DNA from: Nemophila menziesii
Lineage: Eukaryota > Streptophyta > Magnoliopsida > Boraginales > Hydrophyllaceae
Assembly: GCA_029959085.1 (NCBI GenBank)
Contig: JARWIR010000024.1
Span: 16,790,296 to 16,854,295 of the forward strand
Direction of reading: 5' to 3'
DNA length: 64,000 nucleotides
A program made the translations under genes and the position numbers. Below, piece by piece: positions 44,434 through 55,485 of the stretch (within the stretch, counting starts at the first letter, position 1; every line of letters begins with the position of its first letter). Under the pieces are notes generated by a model. That model saw only the letters and a program-made list of their open reading frames with translations, had not been told where the DNA came from and searched no databases.

Positions 44434-47256
44434 GGAAGTGTTTTTTTTTCATTACATCTGAGGTCGAAAAGACCTTAACAAACACACATTACAAGACTAC
44501 TCAAGCTCCCGTAGGAGTATCCAAAATATATCTAGGAGTGGCTACACCACATTTATCATTCATAATAATCTTCTTTAGCCCTTCTAGAGGTTCACTATAA
44601 TATTGTATCACATCCCCTTCTAGGCGTGTCCCCAATTTAGCCAAAAAATCCGCACAACGGTTCGCTTCCCTATACACGTGTATGAGCTTATAACCTGGAT
44701 GATTTGCAAGAATATCTCTACATTCCTTGATAAGAGTGCCTAACCAATCCCCATTGTTCCCACCGCCCTTCACTAGCGCGTGTAACTCTAGCGAATCGAT
44801 TTCGACAGCTATTATCGCTTCCTCTCTTTTAACAGCTAAACTTAACCCGAAATGTAGGGCTATTAGTTCCGCTAGGAAAGCAGAACAATCTTTAGGTGCT
44901 CCCGCAAACCCTCCTAAATATTTCCCATCATTGTCCGGAAAGATACCACCCACACCTGTCATTGAAGCTCCTTGTTTAAAACATCCGTCGATATTAAACT
45001 TTATCCCAGATGTTGGTTTTACCCATTTCACAAGTATGCTTTTAGCCGAGGAGATCAATCCCTCATCTAACTCTTTACCCCATGCTCTAACATAGTTAAA
45101 GTAGCATTTCGCGCAATGTTTCTCAAGGAATATATTGACTTGCTTTGATTATTGCTATTGAAAATTCTGTCATTTCGATCCACCCAGATTGTCCAACAAA
45201 TGCCAAAGCTACTGTCCTTAATTCCAAGCCATTACATGTTTCGTTACAGCTCAGTATTCGTCAAAAAAATTTTGCAGGCTGCAGCTGTTCATGTCCCTGC
45301 TGCAACATATTATTTCCAGGATTATTAATTAAATCGTTATGAGCTTGTTCATATATTCCCCTCTCGCAAGGCTGCTGTGATGAGTCGCCTGGCGGAATAG
45401 AGCTTATGTTACCTATGCGACCAGAAGAACGCCGGTCTGATTCTGCAGCAGAATTGCCGCTAAATAGCCCATCCTCATGGATCTCCTCAAGGCCTAATAC
45501 AGTGCTGCTGTTTATAGCAACCGTTCTAGACCTGTTGTCTGCAATTCTAGCTCTATTTCGAAGATCAACCAATCCAGGCCAAGCATCCCATAACCCATCA
45601 TACTTGCTGCAATCCCGAAAAATGTGAATTTCCGTTTCCAAGGCCAAGCCACACCCTTTGAAAACCTCATGCATTACAATACCCCGCCGAAATAAATTAG
45701 AAGCAGTAGGTAATTTACCAAATATTGTTCTCCAAATCAACACTTTAACTTTTTGTGGACATTTTAGGGACCAAATCTTTTCCCATTTAAACCGCGTATT
45801 GACCTCAATCGGCCGTATACTATTATAAGCTGATTTCACAGAGTAGACGCCAGATTTTTCGTGTTTCCACTTATACACAGTTCCTTGATCATTCTGAAGT
45901 TGTACCACGCCCTCACTAAGAATTTTCTTCCCTTCAAGTAGGCCTTTACAGAGTCTCGAATCGGATGTCTTGCAAGAACGATTAAGAAAACCATCACGAA
46001 AGTACTTATGAGTTAGCGTCGTTGCCCATAAGGCTTGATCACCCTGAATAATTTTCCACCCTAGTTTTGCAAGCAAAGCTACATTGAAATTTCTCGTATC
46101 ACGAAAGCCTAAGCCACCTTCCTTCTTAGACCGACATAACTTTTCCCACGATAACCAGTGTATTTTCCGTGACTCCTCTCCACTACCCCAAACGAAATCT
46201 CGAATTATCTTATCAACCTCATTACATACATGTATTGGAAGCTTCGATGTTTGCATAACATAGGTAGGAATAACACTTAACACTGACTTACCTAAGGTGA
46301 TTCTTCCTACCAATGATAAGTTTTGGGGCTTCCAATTTTCAAGTTTGCCTTTCATGTTCATTGATATCCTCCGGTAGAATCCCCTTGGGGGGTGACCCGA
46401 GACAATAGGGGCTCCGAGGTATGTACCAATCGAGTCACTTAGAACAAAACCACTTCGTTGAGCAAGATTAACTTTCGCAACTTGTGACAAATTTCTAGAG
46501 AAACAAATGACCGATTTTTCTTCACTAACCTTGTGTCCCGCCTCCACACAAAAGTTATCCAATACCATCTTCATAAGATCAACCTGCGACTCACTAGCTT
46601 CCGCGAACAAAATGAGATCATCAGCGAAAAATACATGATAAATAGGAGGACCCTTCTTACTGAGATAAACCGGCTTCCATTGATTACTAATGCATAAACG
46701 TTTCCTACGCATCAGGAATAAATAAGGAGAAAGGGGACCCCCTTGCCGAATACCTCTCTAAGGGGTAAATACTTCAAGAGGGTCGCCATTCCATAACACC
46801 TGCATTGTATTAGTACGCATAGCTGAAATAATAATTTGTATCCAGGTTGAAGGAAACCCGAATGTAGCCATGGTATCGTCTAGAAAGCGCCAGCTCAATC
46901 GATCATAGGCTTTTGCAAGGTCGGTTTTAACTGCCATGAAACCAGCCATACCCGTCTTCTTATACATCATAGTAGAAACTTCCTGGACTAATACTATATT
47001 GTTTGTAGTGAATCTGCCCGGTAAGAAGCTCGTTTGATTCGGCCCAATTCGATCAGCTAGTATAGGTCTCAATCTGTTCACCATTGTGGACATAACAAAC
47101 TTAACCGGAACATTGATAAGACTTATGGGACGAAAGTCACTAACCGTTACTGGATCATTTATTTTGGGTATAAGGTGGATCAAAATACCATATGGCGGAA
47201 CATTGATAAGACTTATGAGACGAAAGTCACTAACCGTTACTGGAAGTGTTTATTTT
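44434..47256 (-). mobile_element. LINE with RT and RNase H, minus strand
   Basis: The element's A tail is the T9 run at 44441-44449. GGAAGTGTTT on both sides (44434-44443 and 47242-47251) is the likely target duplication, overlapping the tail. The element is 5'-truncated inside the reverse transcriptase. At its 5' junction, a 48-bp piece of the RT (47106-47153) is repeated at 47196-47243, so integration left a small internal duplication. Confidence 0.75.
44501..47183 (-). pseudogene. LINE ORF2: reverse transcriptase, zf-RVT and RNase H
   Basis: The polymerase fingers begin IHLIPKINDPVTVSDFRPIS and LINVPVKFVMSTMVNRL; catalytic parts are KTDLAKAYDRLSWRF and FADDLILFAEA near 46620, the LINE form of YADD. 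A single TAG (about 46755, in FTP-stop-RGIRQGGPLSPYLF) interrupts an otherwise open ~1.9-kb frame. The thumb (WKPQNLSLVGRITLGKSVLS) and zf-RVT (CPQKVKVLIWRTIFGKLPTA) follow. A frameshift near 45260 and stops around 45080-45250 separate the RNase H frame (45058-44501), which has NIDGCFKQGASMTGVGGIF, ELIALHFGL, EIDSLELHAL and REANRCADFLAKLGT, with all expected acidic residues. It is the best preserved LINE here but not coding-competent. Confidence 0.85.
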
Positions 47257-47608
47257 GAAGTAAAAAAACGTTTTTACAATAAAAAAGTTAAATTTAAAAA
47301 AAATTATTAAAAATAATTTTGAAATCTAAAATCCCTTTGAGTGTTTTTTCTTTCAAAAGCACATATTTAATGTTTCTCATGAAAGTTCTTTTAAGGGCAT
47401 AAAAATATTTTAAAATATTAAAAACACTTTTAAGTACTTTTCTAAAAAAATACTTCCAAACAGATACTAAGTGTATTGAATTTGGTGAGTGAAAGTGTTT
47501 AAGTGTAGGTTGAATCTCAATAAAGAAACGACAAAAGATGTGTGGTAAAGAAAATAAATATGATTGCATGGTTTATTTAATTACCACAATGATATTTACA
47601 GTGGCTTA
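47257..47608. other. Spacer
   Basis: Contains the right part of the MITE-like unit (to about 47470) and then unique-looking sequence. No gene recognised. Confidence 0.4.
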
Positions 47609-48159
47609 ATAAAGACTAGGGATGGCAACAGATCAGATATCCGCGAAAAATAGTATAATCATATCCACATCCATTAAGAAAAACGATAATCAAATCCGCA
47701 TCCGCGACGGATGCGGTTTATCCGCGGTTAATCCGCATCCACAATCGTTTAAAAGGTTTTATATAAAATAATCTAATAAAATATTTTTAAAATTCTAAAT
47801 TAGCTATAGATTATTGGAAAACCATAAATAGGTATTATGCAATATAGTGATAAACTAGAAAATAATCAGTTATATACTTTATGTATGAAATAATTTTATT
47901 TAATCGGTATTATGTATAGAATTTGTACATATAGAATAACTTTATATATAGTATATATATTTTTATTTTTTATTTGAATTTCGGATTATCCGTCAGATTA
48001 TTGTAAAAAACCAAATCCTAACGGATAATCCATCGGTCACCTTTTGTGAAAACCAAACCCTCATGGATGCACCCTCCGTTCCACTAACAGATATTTTATT
48101 GAATCGGATATCCACCGGTTACGTTTAATATTTGAACCATTTCCCTCCCTAATAAAGAC
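47609..48159. mobile_element. hAT-type MITE with 8-bp TSD ATAAAGAC
   Basis: ATAAAGAC at 47609-47616 and 48152-48159 flanks a 535-bp unit that starts TAGGGATGGCAA and ends TTTCCCTCCCTA. The interior has many GGAT/ATCC words (GGATATCCGCGAA, CGGATGCGGTTTATCCGCGG, GGATTATCCG). Short TA-ended inverted repeats with an 8-bp duplication fit hAT. No transposase is present. Confidence 0.82.
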
Positions 48160-48415
48160 ACGTTCAAACACACCGTCTTTCCCCTTATTGCCACGATCTT
48201 GAATCCATTCTTCCTCTTCTTGCGGGTTGCACTTCCAAGTAATGGGCCACGTATCTCGATCAAGGACCATGTCGTGGATGATCTCATGGAGATTTTGGGA
48301 TAATATCATATATTGACCTCGAGCGGAACAAGGAAGTCCGACTGACGTCTCATGTTCTCGAAGACCTTCATAGTCCTCGAGGTTCTCCGTATAGAGTTCA
48401 TGGTGTCTCACGCAA
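48160..48415 (-). pseudogene. Unrecognised coding-like fragment
   Basis: On the minus strand an open stretch reads RHHELYTENLEDYEGLREHE, SARGQYMILSQNLHEIIHDM and ITWKCNPQEEEEWIQDRGNK. Base use is richer in G+C than nearby DNA and looks protein-like. It runs into the hAT-type MITE at 48151, so the MITE may have broken it. The family is unknown to me. Confidence 0.4.
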
Positions 48416-48773
48416 TCTAATGAATTTTCGGAGTGGGTGTTGTTGGTCTTTTATTAGCTTATTCTCCTCACCATGTAGCTGTTATATCATCGAAGCTAAT
48501 GGGTGACTTTAAACCAAAGATTGCTAACAGCAAAGGAAATAAACCAACAAAGTAAATAAACTCCAGGTCAACAAAGTATTGTGCAGAGGAGCCTAAATCA
48601 AAAACAGCTGCTACGAAATCATTCTTCCAACAAAATCAAATTGGCAGCAAAGTAAGAAATGACGGCCAAAGATAGTGACTGGCACTACTAAATCTGCTTT
48701 TGAGGAGAAGTCAAAAAAAAATCCAAAATGAAAACATGAACATGCGCTATAAATAGAAAGGGACATTTGGCCA
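48416..48773. other. Spacer
   Basis: No gene recognised. Confidence 0.35.
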
Positions 48774-49160
48774 TTGGTATGGAAAATTTGGAAGATTTTG
48801 TTTTCTCATTGCGCTAATACTTATGAAAAACTTAAGAACCACCAAGTATCTGATGGATTGACTAAAAACAATGCCATAGCTGATTTACTTACACTAACCC
48901 TTCCTGGTGCTAAGGAAGAGGAGGACTTGAACTCGGTTAGTAAACTAGGATTTATGTATTATAACTCCTTCGTTGAGAAACTTAATTCAATCGAAGAAGT
49001 AAATGAGTGGAATTTTAAATGTAAGGGTAGAAAGCATCCGAGTGGTTAGTTAGGTTTCAAGTTTGATGAGGATGAAGATAGAAAACTTATTCTTACAAGA
49101 GGTCCCTACACATCTTATGGGAGCCTTTTATTACTATCCAAAATTGCCAATCTCTTTGAT
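48774..49160 (+). other. Unrecognised coding-like fragment
   Basis: A 91-codon frame (LTLPGAKEEEDLNSVSKLGF, SFVEKLNSIEEVNEWNFKCK) continues past a TAG near 49047 as LGFKFDEDEDRKLILTRGPY and TSYGSLLLLSKIANLFDFAI. The codon pattern and continuity across the stop suggest a real but dead coding sequence. I cannot name it. Confidence 0.35.
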
Positions 49161-49404
49161 TTTGCTATAAAGAGCTGCTGACCGTTAGTTTTTCGAAATT
49201 AGGAAAGACACACCAATTGTGGGACATGTGCTGCAAAATGGGGCCGGAAACTAGTAAAGACGGGGCACTTAGAACGGTACAATAAACCTTTCCTTGCACG
49301 CGAAACAATTGTGTGAAAAAGGGGAGCTGCTGCAAAGTAACACATCAGCAAAATAGGAGCACTTGGTTAAAGAATAATTCGGCTGAACTGAGGTAAAATA
49401 AAGC

Positions 49405-49698
49405 TTGAACTTCTGCTCTATACAAACCACATGTGATAAAAATAGTGGTGATATCACAAGTAACAATAATGCGGTACTGATGGAAAAGCTGCAAGACGTT
49501 GTTACCAATAAGACAACAGTAGAAATTAATAAAAAAGCAGCAAAAAAAATAGCTGCTCATAAATGGGATGAAATTAGGGGTGCAAATAAGATCGATAGAA
49601 TTCGTTTGGTTAATGGAAAGTTTATCAAAAGTCCGGGTAAAGTGCATATGATAGAAGGCTCAGGTTATTTGTGTTTTTCGAGAATTTTGTGGGGCTAG
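49405..49698 (+). other. Unrecognised open frame next to a LINE tail
   Basis: 97 codons with a lysine-rich centre (EINKKAAKKIAAHKWDEIRG, KIDRIRLVNGKFIKSPGKVH). It may be part of the same LINE as the RNase H remnant that follows, but no motif confirms this. Confidence 0.25.
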
Positions 49699-49794
49699 AC
49701 CAAAGAGGATTCAAATATTGAGATAGTTAAAGAGGTTGAAAATTTGTGTATATTGGTAGTAAGCAAAAGAACTAAGGAAAAAAGAGACTACTGA

Positions 49795-50130
49795 AAGACT
49801 AGTTGTAGTTGCACTCGCTAGTGTTTGGCGGTTTGATTTCAAAGGGATTTTTAAGTGATATAACAAAAGCTTGCCGTGATATTCTTGCGTCTAGAGAGCA
49901 ATTCGAGCTAGTTTGATGCTATTGTAAAGCAAATAGTTGCGCAGATTTGTTGGCAAAATTAGGAATGTTTAGTGCGGAGGGCCCATCCCATATCAACATC
50001 CTTCAGATTGACTTTGGCGTTTTTTAACAAAAAATAGGTGCGATTGGGTTGTACCTATGATTGTATTAGCTAGGAAATAAGTAGTAGGAAGGTTATCTTC
50101 CTGGACTTTTGACCTCTTATGTATAAAAAA
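49795..50130 (+). pseudogene. LINE RNase H C-terminal remnant
   Basis: LISKGFLSDITKACRDILAS, then KANSCADLLAKLGMFSAEG and INILQIDFGVF, match the end of the RNase H in the minus-strand LINE (IKECRDILANHP ... REANRCADFLAKLGT). An A run near 50110-50135 may be its tail. One stop interrupts it near 49916. Confidence 0.7.
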
Positions 50131-50279
50131 AATCGTATTAAGATATATATTTTATATTTTAAATTTGAGTTGGGGATAGGGTACTCGTTGTTCTCATCCC
50201 CGTTTATTTGTTTTTACTTCCTTTCTAAAAAATCATAAATTTTAAAAAGAAAAAAGTAGAATAGAGATGATGTAGGATG

Positions 50280-53120
50280 TACTGGATCTACTTATTAAGC
50301 AATGTTCTAACAAGTTAATGATAGTAATAGTGTGGACTTGAATGATATCACAAATCGTTTAGTATAAGTTACATGAAAACATTGAGTAAGGGATGGGAAA
50401 GATTAATGAGCAATGCGTATAAATCAAATTGAATCTTAGGAAGCCTTGGACGGTGTGTAGAACGTGAGGTCTGAACTAATTGATAACCCGCCTAGCCTAT
50501 GAACTAAAAGTGAAACAATAGCGAGGCCTAATAGTTAAGAAAATGGATAAGGTCGTTCTTTGACATCCACTTAAAGACTTTAGCTTTCTAATCCAATTAT
50601 AATTGAATTATTTATCCGTCTTAGCCCCCTTTCTTGCCCGTAGCCTTTTTTTGTCATTATTATATAAGCCATATCCTTTAGTTCATAGGACTTCCTATAT
50701 GACCCGCACTTGAACCGCAACCCTGACACTAGTTGTCCCTAGAGCTTGAGTTTGGGGTGGTGGGTTTTATCATGGAAATCACATTCGGTGGGAATCGTAT
50801 GCCTTTATATTTTGCGCAATATTGATGATGTATTAATTTTAACTCTTTGTCGGGGTCTTTGGAAAAAAAAGAAAAAGTTATGAAAATAAAAATAAGAGAC
50901 ATGATAACTCACATCAAAACGAGTGTCATGGTATCTTACAAAAAATGATGAAAAAATTAAAAAAAAATGAAAATAAAGTAACCAGCAAAGTGGAAAGTTT
51001 TGGAAATCATCATGAAAAGTTATTGGGTTAATTGGAGATGTTAATCAAAAGCATCAAAGTAGGTTGAGTGAGAACATCTTTGAGTGTAAACTCAAGCTCT
51101 AGGGTGATGTGTTGATGGTCAGTGAGGAGAAGGCCAAAAGCTCACTTCACATTTCCCAAATATACATACCATATCGTTCCTAAGCCTACGTTATAACAGA
51201 AAAGATCATAGGATTCTTAGCTACGTGGTTAAGTAAAAGTTGATCAATTAAGGAATAGATAGGCGGACCATTAGATACTAGCGATGACTAATGAACACCC
51301 TATAGCCGTCATATCGAACAAAATAAAAATCGCTCTGTCTTGCATTGTGAAATTAATTTGATCTTGAATTTATGATTTGTTGATTGTTTTTATATTATGT
51401 GTAGGTGTGTATTAATTTTGAACATAAATATATGAAACTTGTTAGAGTAGTTGCTTTGCTTTTATTTATTATTATTTTCTTCCCCTTCTTCTTCGTACTT
51501 AGCTTAACTAAGATTCTCCACTGGTTTTTAGTTTTATGCTGTTGAGACGACAAAACTTTGAGTTGGAGGTCTTGATGTCTCTTCTTTTGTGATAGAATAA
51601 TCGTATCACGAGACATCTTTTTGGAGATTAATGGACCTAATAGAGGAATTATTTTCTAATATTTTATGTTTCTTACTTTAGTATCTATGTTTAGGCTTAT
51701 TACTACTTTTTAGAGTATTTTGTGCTTTAATCGTATGTTAAGTGTGTAGCCTTTAGATACATGGTTGACATATAATCACAAAAGGGGATGGAGAAGTCTA
51801 GAAAGTCAAACCCAAACACGAGTCAAGGCATAAAAGAAAATCAAGCCTAGAAGCATTTGGGAAAATTCTGGAAAGATGACGTGACTTGTTTCAATCACTG
51901 CAGAACATTGGCAATAGCTTTCGACTTAATTCCTATTGATTTGGAAAGAGATTGAAGTCACTATCGCGTGAGATGTGAAGAAAGTCTATTCGGACCTGAG
52001 TCGCAAAATTTATGGAAATTATACCACAATGACTCAAAGTTGTCCCGCATTAGTAAAAACGTGTTGGGCCTTTTGGACCTTCCAAAAGGACCCATACGAC
52101 TTAAAAACGAACTTGACCTCTATAAATACCTTTTATTAGCTGGAAAACACACACAATTCAAATCATAGAGAAAGAAAAACACTCTTGGAGCTAAGGGAGT
52201 GAAGGAGGAAGGGCTTTCAACAACAATTCCATAATTCCTCATCATCCAAAGCCCGTTTCATCATTTCTACATTATTTTTGTTTTTTGTTTTCATTATGAC
52301 TTCCTTATTTTTACTTATTTCTTTTCAGTATTTTAATATGATCTAAACTATTCTGTGTTTGATAATTGCGTAGTGTATGAACCTTAGTTAATTGATTGTC
52401 GATTCTTAGCTTTTGGGATATTTTAAGTATTTATATAAACTGACTCAAATTATCGTTGGTTATATCTTTAAGTTTTGAAGCTATTCATGCCCCGATCAAG
52501 TATAGGATAGTATAATTAGATTGTCGCCAAGGAGGGGGGGATATAATTGAGGACCTAGGATATAAATCCTTGGTGTGCGTTATTGAGACGAGAGGCCTTG
52601 ACTAACCAAGTAGTTAATAGGGTAAAAACCAAATTCGTCCAAAATTATTTTGGACTCACCCGGGAGGGGTCACTAGTAGTGGAGGATAGCGTCTTAGTCA
52701 CCCGCGATGGGTTAGGAGGACAACTGAATCCTGACTATTGTAGCATGGCCAATTTGTCCTTATGTCGAGAATTGAATTAAGCAACTTAGGAGGATTGCCA
52801 GCAAAGATCTAGCACTACTCTCTTATATTTTATACTCTTCTTAGTTAGTTGCATTTAATTCTAATTAATTAATATCTTCTTCATTAGTATTCTAATTTAT
52901 TGCAATTAATTTAATCTTAATAATATCAAACAAATACTTATATTTTATTTTATTTTCTTTGCAGCTAAGCCACGACTCTCTAAACACAATCATCTTAACT
53001 TTGGTAGTCCCTGAAAACAAAAACCCTTTACTTACTCATTTTTATTACTTGTCAACAAACCCCGTGCACTTGTAGGTGATTAAAGTCTTTTTTATTTTAC
53101 GCATTTATTTATCACACTCA
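50280..53120 (+). mobile_element. 3' part and LTR of a Ty3/gypsy-type element
   Basis: Internal 3' sequence (about 50280-51600) has text typical of large plant gypsy elements (GAACCGCAACCCTGACAC, CTAGAGCTTGAGTTTGG, CTAAGCCTACGTTATAAC) and no coding domain. From about 51600 an LTR follows: TTTTGTGCTTTAATCGTATG parallels the start of the solo LTR at 17.5-20.3 kb; GGTCACTAGTAGTGGAGG, CGCGATGGGTTAGGAGG and CCCCGTGCACTTGTAGG parallel its interior and end, in opposite orientation. Exact ends and a target duplication could not be fixed. Ty3/gypsy assignment is inferred from these family words, not from domains. Confidence 0.5.
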
Positions 53121-53459
53121 CATGACTGACAAAGTAATTACCTATTTACAAAGTATATGGTTCATTGAGAATTACTATATTGTTTAGTGTTTGGATCGAT
53201 CACTACGTGTAAATATTTGCCTCCATTGGATTATCCTAACAACCTTTTTTGTGGTGAGTTTATATGTGGTTTGTTGAAAATTGAAGATCTGATCAGTAGT
53301 TATAATGGGATTAAGAATGAGATTTATGAGTATCTCAATGCATTTGTAGTTCATTGTTTATAGGAAATATTACATGTAAAATTCTTTATCTTGTTGTTAA
53401 ATTAGAGATTCTGTTAATATTGTTATTTTTAATCAAGAAAATCTTATTTTTTATGTTTT
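53121..53459. other. Spacer
   Basis: No gene recognised. Confidence 0.35.
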
Positions 53460-53900
53460 TTCTTGGGAATTTGCCACAATTATAATATTGTGGTTTATAA
53501 CTACAATATCGTGGTTGCATTATATTTTAGTTGTACGACTATAATATCATAGTTGTCAACCAACATATTGTAGTTGCAGTTCCGATACAATTATTTGTCA
53601 AAATTGGAAAAAAAGAATAAAAAAATTTAAAAATTCGAAAAAAATCACATCGATAAATATTTTTCTTTTTCTATCAGAATTGTGTGATTAAGGTAAAGAT
53701 TGTGCGATGTATGGTAGTTAATTCTTTTCCGATTTTTTTTTTTTGTGTTTCTTGTACTATAATATTTTAGTTCTTCAACTAGAATATTGTAGTTGTAGTT
53801 TGTTACCGTTCCGGTACAATTTTTTGGCGGAGTTAGAAAAAAAAATTAAAAAAACATATCGATATATATTTATCCGAAAATTATAAAATACAAAATTAAA
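53460..53900. repeat. Iterated AACTACAATATTGTAGTT words between A/T arms
   Basis: The palindromic word AACTACAATAT-GTAGTT and fragments of it recur about eight times (TATAATATTGTGGTT, AACTACAATATCGTGGTTG, CTATAATATCATAGTTG, CATATTGTAGTTGCAG, AGAATATTGTAGTTGTAG). Two related blocks, each ending in CCG-TACAATT, are separated and followed by homopolymer-rich sequence with AAAAATTCGAAAAAAATC and a CATCGATA/ATCGATAT word. Confidence 0.7.
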
Positions 53901-54450
53901 AATCACTGGAGTTGACCGATTTTAACTTGAGTCGCCCGAAACTTAAAATAAAAACTCTCCTGAATTGACCATCACTAACCGCTAGAGTTGGTTGGTCATT
54001 AGCGACGATGGTGATAAAATAAATAGTCAATATATAATAATTATAATATAATAAAATTAAAAAGATATTAAACACAATTGGTATGTAAAAAAATGGTACG
54101 TAAAAAGAAAAGTTAATAATGATATCAATTTTAAAAAAGAATTATAAATAAAATCTATAGTAAAAATTAATAATTTGTTTAGTCTAGTTTTTTAAACAAA
54201 TATTGATATTTATCCTAATTAGAAAATTATCCCTCTCCTAGTCTACTAGGTTTTCGTAATTGTTGCAGTCCTCTTCTTTAGATGGATGTTCTGAAAAATC
54301 AATTTTTTTTTCTTTTTTCTTTATGTATTATTTATTTGCAAAACAAGCCATTTGCTTACTTTCACTTCTAACACTATGAGCATGAGGTACGATTCAATAT
54401 GAAAGTTGTATATCTACAAAGGTTATTTAAGTTTGTACATAAAACATTAC
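53901..54450. other. AT-rich spacer
   Basis: No gene recognised. GTTGACCGATT and GTTGACCATCA words near 53912 and 53955 may reflect a small duplication. Confidence 0.35.
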
Positions 54451-54512
54451 AGGTGTTGGAATGAAAAAGCACAAACATTACAAGTGTTGGAATGAAAAAG
54501 CACACAAATAAA
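54451..54512 (+). repeat. Short tandem duplication, about 36 bp
   Basis: GGTGTTGGAATGAAAAAGCAC (split as GTGTTGGAATGAAAAAGCAC) occurs at about 54454 and again at about 54484, separated by AAACATTACAA. The second copy became the target site of the LINE that follows. Confidence 0.85.
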
Positions 54513-55485
54513 GAAGTAGCTTAGCCTCAGGGTACTTCATTGATAGTAAGCTATCTCTATTAATAAAGAACAGTGGAAATGGCCTGCAAGGTTTACATTT
54601 ATGGAAGATATTACTAAAGAGATACAACATAATTATGAAATTGAGGATAAAATTATGTGGAAATACACAAAGAAAAGTAAATTTACCTTTCGAGAAACGT
54701 ATGAACAGATTCGAGCTAAACAACCTGAAAAAGAATGGTGTAGGGTTATTTGGCAGTCAAGAGGATTCCCAAGATATAAATTCATACTATGGTTGGTTCA
54801 GATGGACAGAATTACTACTAAACAGTGATTAATTACATGGGGGGTTATTTCTAACCCTATGTGTGAGTTTTGTAATCTGAAAAGCGAAGATCGAAACCAT
54901 CTATTCTGGGAATGTTCAGCTACAAATAGGATCTGGACTAAATGCTTACAAACTCATGAGATCAAAGATAAACTTACAGATTGGAATACGCTTATGATGT
55001 GGTTCATCTCTCATCATAACACGAAGAGTGTTTCTGACAATATCTTGAAGACTCTTCTATCGGTAGCCGTGTATACGATTTGGATTGAACAGAATAACCA
55101 GATCTTTAAGAAGGAGTTCAAATCAGAAGATACGCTATTTGATGATATCTCGTTGGCTTTCCGAGAGAACCTTGCAAGGTTTCAGAGAGAAAGAGAGAGA
55201 AAAGCGGTGGAGTTGACCGTATCGAAGTGGTGTAAGTGAAAAGGCGGTGTACTTTGTTGTACTTAGATTGGACTTAGTTAGATTCACTTTTGTCTTACTA
55301 TGTCTTATGTCTGAAAATGTAAATGGGACATATGACCCATTAGTTTGATATTTAGACTAGCTTTATTTTAATAGCCCATTAGAAAGTCTAAATGATGTAA
55401 TAGCCTTTTAGGCACTGTACTTGGATATGTTTGAGTAATAAAATAGTTGCTACTTGTCCAGCAAAAAAAAAAGCACACAAATAAA
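54495..55485 (+). mobile_element. 5'-truncated LINE with ~18-bp target duplication
   Basis: AAAAAGCACACAAATAAA at 54495-54512 is repeated at 55468-55485 behind an A run. The insert (54513 to about 55467) is a 3' fragment of an L1-like element. Confidence 0.92.
54575..55239 (+). pseudogene. LINE zf-RVT region remnant
   Basis: KFTFRETYEQIRAKQPEKEW, then VIWQSRGFPRYKFILWLVQM, is the region before the zinc finger; after a TGA near 54828 the frame continues with NPMCEFCNLKSEDRNHLFWE-C (C-x2-C and H-x4-C ligands) and TIWIEQNNQIFKKEF. It ends at 55239 with no RNase H, like the LINE at 18.6-19.8 kb, to which it appears related. A 3' UTR of ~220 bp follows. Confidence 0.85.

Larger units (their letters stand above)
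44425..47470. repeat. MITE-like unit split by a LINE
   Basis: Left of the LINE is GCTTGTTTGGAAGTG (44427-44440); right of it the sequence resumes GGAAGTGTTTATTTTGAAG (47242) and ends ACTTCCAAACAGA near 47451-47463, the complement of the left end. Joined, they form an inverted-repeat element of about 230 bp with TTTGGAAGT/ACTTCCAAA ends, into which the LINE inserted close to its left end. Confidence 0.6.

Noticed and set aside
44727..45095. Plus-strand 122-codon frame
   Set aside because: It is the antisense of the LINE RNase H domain on the minus strand.
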